Assembly (NCBI GenBank): GCA_963664675.2
Contig: CAXXLB010000002.1
Coordinates: forward strand, 62,001-126,000
Direction: 5' to 3'
From: JASGMR01 sp963664675
GTDB lineage: Bacteria; Thermotogota; Thermotogae; Petrotogales; Kosmotogaceae
DNA length: 64,000 nucleotides
Shown here: piece by piece, positions 58,565-64,000 of the stretch
Numbering within the stretch: position 1 is the stretch's first letter
Layout of the letters: every line of letters starts with the position of its first letter
Translations under genes and position numbers: made by a program
Notes under the pieces: generated by a model
Database searches by the model: none
What the model was told of the DNA's origin: nothing
What the model saw: only the letters and a program-made list of their open reading frames with translations

Positions 58565-61168
58565 TTGAACAGCAAAATGGCAACAAAATTTTTAAATGTT
58601 TTGAAGGGACTTTCAGGGGATGAAAAGATCGTTCTCTGCTATTTCAGTCCGGACAACAGGAAGAGGTTTTTCAGGGAATTCGACGGAACTGTCGATTTAA
58701 ACGAGGATTTCAACATCTATTACACTCTGAATCCCAGAGACGCTATGAAGAGCTTTTCAAAGGGACAGGGAACGAAGGACGATATAAAAAAGGTCGTGGG
58801 TTTTTTCTGCGATCTCGACTGCGGGGCCGAGGGGCATACGACGGAATCTTTTTATAAGACTAAGGATGATGCTCTGAAGGCCGTCAGGAATTTTTTCGTA
58901 TCACCGACTCACGTGATAGATTCCGGCCACGGTTTACAGGTCCTGTGGCTTTTTGAGAGGGTTCTGAATCTCGGAAAAGATATTTCCATCGAGGAATACG
59001 AGGAGATGAACGGAAAAATACAGAACTTTCTAAAGGCGGATTACACTAAGGATGCATCGAGGATACTGAGGCTTCCGGGATCGCTGAATGTTAAAAACCC
59101 CGGAAAACCGGTTGCGGTTAAGTTGATTGCCGCAGGAAGGCCCCGCTGCACATTCATGGAATTCGTTCAGCTATTTCATGTACTCGAGTCGACACCGCCC
59201 GATCTGGGAGATGAGAACGTGAGCACCGGATTGGTTCCGGATAGCAGGAAAAAGGAGATATATGAATCGATAAAAAGGGTCGAGTACAACTGGAGACTGC
59301 CGAAAATAAACGAAAGAATAAAGAAGATAATCAAATACGGGAAAGACATCCAAAATCCCGGTAAAACCGACAGGTCGTGCCTGATTCAGAGTGCGGTAGA
59401 CTCACTCGTGCTGAACAAATACTCCCCCGGTGAGATATATTCTATCCTCACAAATCCGAAGTACAGGATAAGCGAGAAGATACTGGAGCAGGGGGATGAT
59501 GTTGGACAGAAGAGGTACGTGGCACTTTCGATCTTTAAGTCCGAAAAAATGATCGCCCACGGAAGAATCGGCAAAGCCGTCGAGGATGTGGATGAAATCG
59601 AGAAGGTCTACAAAAAGAAAATAGACCGGTATTTCAAGAATTTCATCGTGCTGGGAAAATCGTCGAAAAACGAGGCGCTGATCTGGAGCGACGGAGTAAT
59701 TCAGCATTTTGAGATAAACAGAATTTCGAAGGACGATATCTCGCTTCTGAGCAGAAACGCCGACCTGAGCAACAGTGAATACAAGCTGATAAAGAAGAGA
59801 ATAATCGAAGAGATGATCGACAAGGGTTTCCTGAACGAGACCAGAGTCATCAGAAACGGCATATGGTATGAAGACGGGGGATTCGGAATCATTTCTGGAA
59901 AGAAGGTGCTTTCGATCGACGACGGGACGGTTCAGACGGTGAAGTCCCCCGTTTTTAACAAAAGGGTTCTGATAAAAGAGGACCCGTGGCTCGACTCGGA
60001 ACTTTTTGTTGAAGAGTTTAAGGATGCGGATTTAACCGAAACCTACCTCTCGGTGTACGATCTCGTGGGCAAATGGAACTGGACGGAATCCGAAATGACA
60101 GGAATAATGACATGTTTCGTGATGTTGGCTCCCTTTCAACAGGCGATGACGGTCAGACCGTGGATCTACATACTCGCCTCTCCCGGAGCGGGAAAGACAA
60201 AATTTTTCGAGGAAGTGATGCAACTGATACACGGGAAACTCACCATGAGACTGGACAACTCCACCGCCAACGGAGTGAATCAGACTCTCACATTCTCGGG
60301 TTATATTCCACTGTTTGACAATTTTGAACCCGCGGGAAAAACAGAGAACATTCTGAGTGCCTTCGAATCTACGACATCCAAATATGGTTCTGCCATATGG
60401 AGAGGAGGAAGGGATCTCAGGGCCAGAAAATTGCATACGAACCACATGTTGTGGCTCAACAGCGTCAGTTCCGTTTCCAACACACAGGCCAGGGATTCCA
60501 GAACGGTTCAGTTCAAGATAAAGAAATTCAAAGACACCGTCAGATTTTTACCGGCCAAAGAAGCGAAATATTTACAGTGCAGGATAATCGCCTCGGTCAT
60601 CAAGAACTGGGAAAAAATTCGGACTTGTGCGGATAAATATATAGAAAAATATCATGACAGAATCGTCGAACTCATTTCCTATCCCCTCGCAATTCAGGAG
60701 ATAATTCAGGGTTCGGAGATTCCGGAAAGCGAATTTCCCTCTTTCGTTATGGAAAGACCGAAAATTGACGACGCTATGCAGCTACTGACAACCATTCTGT
60801 TTTCAACAACGAACGCGGATTACGAAAGTTATGGTTCTCCGAAGAGATCGGTGTGTGAAATCCTTCTGGATGAATCCGTGAAAAGATTTCCCCTTAAGAA
60901 CAAGGGACTCAGAAGGGTGAAGCCAAAGGACGGAGGAGAATATCTCGCAGTCTATCCTGAACTGGTGAGAAGGGAGATACTCAGATTCGATAACAGATAC
61001 AAAGACAACCACTCTCTCGATGCGATTCTCGAAGAAATAGAAGGGGCATTCAGAAAAAAACAAAGAGTGTCTTTTGGGAAAGAGAGCGAATCGATTTTGT
61101 GGAATATCTTAATACCCTTCGATTATGTTACGGGGTTTCATAAGCAGCAGAAGGGAGAAACCGATTAG
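58565..61168 (+). CDS. plasmid/phage-type primase-helicase
   Basis: An 867-residue replication protein. The N-terminal archaeo-eukaryotic-type primase domain has FFCDLDCG (hhDhD, about 83-85) and VIDSGHGLQVLWLF (sxH-like, about 120). A middle region with possible winged helices (about 330-470) is followed by a superfamily-3/AAA-like helicase domain with Walker A ASPGAGKTKF (about 535) and Walker B-like IPLFDNFEP (about 582). The combination is typical of plasmids and satellites. TTG 58565 is chosen for the AAGGAGG site 7 nt upstream. It is followed by GTTGAC iterons. Confidence 0.85.
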   Translation: MNSKMATKFLNVLKGLSGDEKIVLCYFSPDNRKRFFREFDGTVDLNEDFNIYYTLNPRDAMKSFSKGQGTKDDIKKVVGFFCDLDCGAEGHTTESFYKTKDDALKAVRNFFVSPTHVIDSGHGLQVLWLFERVLNLGKDISIEEYEEMNGKIQNFLKADYTKDASRILRLPGSLNVKNPGKPVAVKLIAAGRPRCTFMEFVQLFHVLESTPPDLGDENVSTGLVPDSRKKEIYESIKRVEYNWRLPKINERIKKIIKYGKDIQNPGKTDRSCLIQSAVDSLVLNKYSPGEIYSILTNPKYRISEKILEQGDDVGQKRYVALSIFKSEKMIAHGRIGKAVEDVDEIEKVYKKKIDRYFKNFIVLGKSSKNEALIWSDGVIQHFEINRISKDDISLLSRNADLSNSEYKLIKKRIIEEMIDKGFLNETRVIRNGIWYEDGGFGIISGKKVLSIDDGTVQTVKSPVFNKRVLIKEDPWLDSELFVEEFKDADLTETYLSVYDLVGKWNWTESEMTGIMTCFVMLAPFQQAMTVRPWIYILASPGAGKTKFFEEVMQLIHGKLTMRLDNSTANGVNQTLTFSGYIPLFDNFEPAGKTENILSAFESTTSKYGSAIWRGGRDLRARKLHTNHMLWLNSVSSVSNTQARDSRTVQFKIKKFKDTVRFLPAKEAKYLQCRIIASVIKNWEKIRTCADKYIEKYHDRIVELISYPLAIQEIIQGSEIPESEFPSFVMERPKIDDAMQLLTTILFSTTNADYESYGSPKRSVCEILLDESVKRFPLKNKGLRRVKPKDGGEYLAVYPELVRREILRFDNRYKDNHSLDAILEEIEGAFRKKQRVSFGKESESILWNILIPFDYVTGFHKQQKGETD

Positions 61169-61180
61169 CTGTTGACCATT

Positions 61181-61213
61181 GTAATGGCCTTTGAAAAACG
61201 AATACAGAAGAAT
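61181..61213 (+). repeat. 33-bp repeat shared with 23661-23693
   Basis: Second copy of the 33-bp segment seen downstream of vanT; 32 of 33 positions match. It lies between the first two iterons. Confidence 0.75.
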
Positions 61214-61322
61214 TGTCAACAAAATCAACAAGCTGTCAACAGCTATAATATAGTATATAAGCCACTCATAATAACGTTGTTGACATGTTGACGTAAAATC
61301 TGGAGAGCAAAATGTTTTTTTT

Positions 61323-61349
61323 AGGATGATGATGAGTCATCATCATCCT
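61323..61349. repeat. perfect 27-bp palindrome in the origin region
   Basis: 13-bp arms (AGGATGATGATGA and its complement) around a single G. It splits the iterons into two groups. The later T-run (61370 region) is offset, so a terminator role is less likely than a protein-binding or replication role. Confidence 0.6.
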
Positions 61350-61566
61350 CTTTCTCCGTTTTTTATAAAACCGGTCAACATGGTCAACATGTCAACAGAG
61401 AGGCTGTATCTCTTTGTTCATGAACCATACGTCTGTTGACACTCTGTTGACAAATTTCCGTTTTGTTGACAATTGCAAAGAAGCGTGTGGAAAAAGAGAA
61501 CAGAGAATGAAAGTAAGATACAAAACAAAAATTACCTTCTTCTTTTTAATACTTTGAATCGCGTAC

Positions 61567-61590
61567 GAGGGGTGCCTGCCCCTCTTTTTT
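61567..61590 (+). terminator. intrinsic terminator
   Basis: GAGGGG-TGCCTG-CCCCTC followed by six T. A strong rightward terminator about 400 nt after the primase gene, marking the right side of the replication module. Confidence 0.85.
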
Positions 61591-61649
61591 AAGCGTAAAA
61601 ATAGCCTTTCAGCATTTTAACTTTTAAGCCTGTTCTCTATTCTCTGCTT

Positions 61650-61736
61650 TGTTACTCTTTTCACTATACACCAAATCCAAACACACTAGACACTGTCTTT
61701 CAGGCACCAAGCACCAGACACTATGCACTGTTTTTA
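61650..61736 (-). repeat. TGTCTGGTG-type low-complexity repeat (reverse)
   Basis: The reverse complement reads ATAGTGTCTGGTGCTTGGTG ... CAGTGTCTAGTGTGTTTGG and is followed by an AGAGAATAGAGAACAGG run, as at 39530-39750. It marks the right edge of the element-like region. Confidence 0.6.
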
Positions 61737-61878
61737 TGCGATAAATTAACAATAGTTGAGCAATTAGAAGAAGCTAATAGAGGACAAATCTCTACAAGGC
61801 ATGTTTAAGTTATTGAATATAAGAAACCCGGCGGGTATAATCCTGATGTAAAATCAATATAAGGGGGAGAGAACGAAC

Positions 61879-63210
61879 ATGAAAGATGAAGACATCAATA
61901 TATATATGGGATATTCGGAGGGAGATATTACTCCTTCAGGACCGGTTGAATTAATCGGATTTGAGCGTCCGGACAATACGTCAAGAGGCGTGCTTCACAA
62001 GTTGCTCGCACAGGTTTCTGTGTGGAAAACACCAGAGGGCAAATGCTGCATTGTTTCTGTCGATAGTCTTGGATTCACAGTTGAACTCACCAATTCACTG
62101 CGTGAAAATGTTGCAACAATTCTGGGAACCGATCACAGCGAAGTGATGGTATGTTTTTCACACACTCATGCCGCACCAAACGCCGGAACAGATGAAGAAT
62201 ATTATAACTACGTCTGTGAGCAGGTAATTAAAGCGGTCAAACGTGCCGATGAAGATTTATCCCCAGTCAAGTTGGCATGGGGTGTTACAACCGCCGACAT
62301 CGGTATCAATCGTCGCGAATGTGCTGCTCAGCTTGATGACAGACTCGGGATACTCAAGATCACGAAAGCCGCCGGGAACGATTTGAAAGCGCTGATTCTC
62401 CGTGTGACGGCTCATGGAAATGTGTTGACAAGTGACAATTATCTTATTTCATCTGATTACTTCGGGGTAACGAGAGATTTGCTCGAAAAGAAGTATGGTT
62501 GCAAAGTTATCCTGATACAGGGGCCGGCGGGCGATATAAGGCCAAGATACCAGCAGGAGAATGCGGAATATCTTGAATTGCATTCCTTTGAAGCCGCAAA
62601 ACGAGAAATGAGCGAATCGGACAAAAAGCGTTATTTTTCACAGAGCATTCAGGCCTTGAACAAAATGGCAGACACAATATATAAAGCCCTTGATGGAGTT
62701 ATTGACAGTTTAGAACCTCAACAGGTAACCGCTCTTTCCATGTTTTCCGTAGAGCGCCGTTTTTATGCAGATGTACCCGGCATAGAAAAAGCACGTACTA
62801 TCGCGAATGAAGCAAAAAGAGAAGCGGGCATCGACAGCACGGAGTGGCTGAATGAAGTACAGAGGCTTCATGGCAAAGGAATCGAGCAGCAGTTTTCCGA
62901 TATTGAAATTCAGTATTTCGTAGTCAACGACGGCTGTATTTGTGGAATTCCAAATGAGGTGATGTCGGCTATTGCACTGGATATTTTGAAAAAAAGTGAT
63001 AATATACTTTTATTCTTTAACGGGTATACGAACGGGTGCAACAGCTATTTACCGACCGCTGAAGAATACGATAAAGGCGGATATGAAGTTCTCTGGTCAA
63101 ATCTGATTTATTATAAGTATCACGGCAGAGTGATGCCGTTCAATCGCGATACCGGAGAACTGCTGGCTGATGAAGTGGTACGGCACTGGAAAGAGTACAG
63201 AAATAATTAA
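61879..63210 (+). CDS. neutral/alkaline ceramidase-like hydrolase
   Basis: A 443-residue protein resembling the N-terminal catalytic domain of neutral ceramidases: GYSEGDITPSG at the N-terminus, the zinc-type HTHAAPN motif (CFSHTHAAPNAG), and VTAHGNV and QGPAGDIRPR blocks. It lacks the long C-terminal domain of true ceramidases and any signal peptide, so the substrate may be a different amide. Arg is often CGT/CGC, unlike the flanking genes, which suggests acquisition. GGGGGAGAG site precedes the ATG. Confidence 0.8.
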   Translation: MKDEDINIYMGYSEGDITPSGPVELIGFERPDNTSRGVLHKLLAQVSVWKTPEGKCCIVSVDSLGFTVELTNSLRENVATILGTDHSEVMVCFSHTHAAPNAGTDEEYYNYVCEQVIKAVKRADEDLSPVKLAWGVTTADIGINRRECAAQLDDRLGILKITKAAGNDLKALILRVTAHGNVLTSDNYLISSDYFGVTRDLLEKKYGCKVILIQGPAGDIRPRYQQENAEYLELHSFEAAKREMSESDKKRYFSQSIQALNKMADTIYKALDGVIDSLEPQQVTALSMFSVERRFYADVPGIEKARTIANEAKREAGIDSTEWLNEVQRLHGKGIEQQFSDIEIQYFVVNDGCICGIPNEVMSAIALDILKKSDNILLFFNGYTNGCNSYLPTAEEYDKGGYEVLWSNLIYYKYHGRVMPFNRDTGELLADEVVRHWKEYRNN

Positions 63211-63291
63211 GCAGTTATTCGATATCGGATCACCCTTTTATGGATGCACGGATCCAGATACACTTTTCAATTCATTTCAGGCGATCTGCAG

Positions 63292-63343
63292 AAAAGAGCG
63301 CTCTTACAGGGGAAATTCCCTCACTCCCCGGGACCGCTCTTTT
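63292..63343. terminator. bidirectional terminator-like hairpin
   Basis: Arms AAAAGAGCG (63292-63300) and CGCTCTTTT (63335-63343) enclose an inner GGGG/CCCC stem. It sits between the convergent ends of the ceramidase-like and methyltransferase genes. Confidence 0.7.
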
Positions 63344-63348
63344 CCGAT

Positions 63349-63969
63349 TCACTTTTTTGCGGCTATGAATATGTTCAGAAACTCATCATGCAAATTACAT
63401 GATTCCAGAATATGAAATTTATTTTTTTGAACGGCCGATTCGAGTTCACTGATACTGAAATCTTTCCTATAAGGAATTCTTTTGAATTTACGAACTAAAC
63501 TCTGAATAAAACTATTACCGGATTCCCCCTCCTCACTGCAATCTGTAGCGGATAAAAAAATTCCGCCAGGTTTGAGTAATTCATGGACCCGCGAAAGGAA
63601 AGAATTCGTATTTTTTATATAGCACAAAATGTTGAACGCCATAATGACATCATAAAAATCCTTTTCCCAGCGCGAATCGAATATATCCGTGACGGAAAAA
63701 CGAACGTTGTTAACCAAAGAATTTTCAGTTTTTTTCCGGGCGATATTTATCATTTCTTGCGATGTATCGAGAGCATGAATTTCTTTAACATCTTTCGCGA
63801 TTTCAACTGTGGTTATGCCGCTGCCGCAAGCGATATCCATCACAATATAATCGGGAGCCAAATATTTTTTCGATTTACCGATTGTGTCATCATAAGTTTT
63901 TTTATAAGTCTTCAGTACTCGTTCATCATAGGTTCCGGCCATTTTACTCCAAAATTTTTCGCTTTTCAT
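63349..63969 (-). CDS. class I SAM-dependent methyltransferase
   Basis: A 206-residue methyltransferase. The SAM site motif I VMDIACGSGITTVEIA is near residues 45-60, the acidic motif II IHALDTSQEMINIARKK near 68, and FDVIMAFNILCYIKNT-type and LLKPGGIFLSATDC follow. The substrate is not evident (Methyltransf_11/25 type). It starts at ATG 63969 after AAAGGAGGATAAAA. Convergent with the ceramidase-like gene. Confidence 0.88.
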   Translation of the reverse strand: MKSEKFWSKMAGTYDERVLKTYKKTYDDTIGKSKKYLAPDYIVMDIACGSGITTVEIAKDVKEIHALDTSQEMINIARKKTENSLVNNVRFSVTDIFDSRWEKDFYDVIMAFNILCYIKNTNSFLSRVHELLKPGGIFLSATDCSEEGESGNSFIQSLVRKFKRIPYRKDFSISELESAVQKNKFHILESCNLHDEFLNIFIAAKK

Positions 63970-64000
63970 TTTTATCCTCCTTTTTTATATTTTATTCCCA

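Larger units (their letters stand above)
61171..61470. other. GTTGAC iteron cluster, candidate replication origin
   Basis: Eleven GTTGAC/GTCAAC hexamers lie in 300 bp directly after the primase-helicase stop: forward at 61171, 61279, 61287, 61435, 61446, 61465; reverse at 61215, 61235, 61374, 61383, 61391. Local spacings are 8-11 bp, and the wider word is TGTTGACA. This density next to a replication gene is typical of an iteron-type origin. Random expectation is well below one. Confidence 0.75.

Overview
The window reads like a bacterial chromosome of roughly 35-40% GC with strong AGA/AGG arginine use, short overlapping operons and a glycerol-3-phosphate dehydrogenase/DUF1667/GlpP locus. That combination fits Thermotogota (Kosmotoga/Mesotoga/Petrotoga-like) or a low-GC Firmicute. 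No rRNA or ribosomal protein is present to settle it, so the assignment is inference.

Region 1 (1-16 kb) is ordinary core genome. It holds a leftward operon of unknown envelope or coiled-coil proteins, sfsA, tRNA-Asn(GTT), and a three-subunit glycerol-3-phosphate oxidation operon. The leader of that operon contains a terminator-like attenuator next to the divergent antiterminator gene glpP. A tightly packed radical SAM-smc-ogt operon follows, then a geranylgeranyl-reductase-like flavoprotein, an MFS carrier, a RibD/DHFR-like reductase, YggS and a DUF89 protein.

Region 2 (16.4-23.5 kb) is a complete vanG/vanL-type D-Ala-D-Ser glycopeptide-resistance cluster: vanR, vanS, vanY-like, ligase, vanXY, and vanT split into membrane and racemase genes. 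Its codon use (CGT/CGA/CGG Arg) differs from the flanks, which suggests transfer. Two matching triplets of TTAAG-type boxes with 11-bp spacing, before vanR and before vanY, look like VanR operators.

Region 3 (24-30 kb) holds a DUF3089 hydrolase-like protein and a very large CheB-CheR-PAS-GGDEF-HD-GYP sensor whose CheB histidine is replaced by Trp.

Region 4 (29.9-39.8 kb) is an IS graveyard. It contains three tandem IS3-family copies (the third truncated), an IS256-family element bounded by exact 29-bp direct repeats, and an IS3-family element inside one of those repeats that is itself split by an IS21-family element. Beyond it lie unusual 11-bp degenerate tandem arrays.

Region 5 (39.8-46.5 kb) has a PAS/GAF/HD-GYP protein, a MATE exporter with a MerR regulator and a classic 19-bp-spacer MerR operator, and a lipoprotein.

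Region 6 (46.8-61.6 kb) looks like an integrated plasmid- or satellite-like element carrying defence-type cargo. One end has a primase-helicase, a cluster of GTTGAC iterons and a divergent CI-like repressor. The cargo is a series of leftward cassettes: phosphatase + membrane protein, STAS/GHKL ATPase + DUF4325, cyclase-like protein + small partner, zinc-ribbon + unknown, ImmA protease, and a GNAT toxin-like pair. Three cassettes are preceded by copies of the same ~65-bp intergenic repeat. The window ends with a ceramidase-like hydrolase (foreign-looking codon use) and a SAM methyltransferase.
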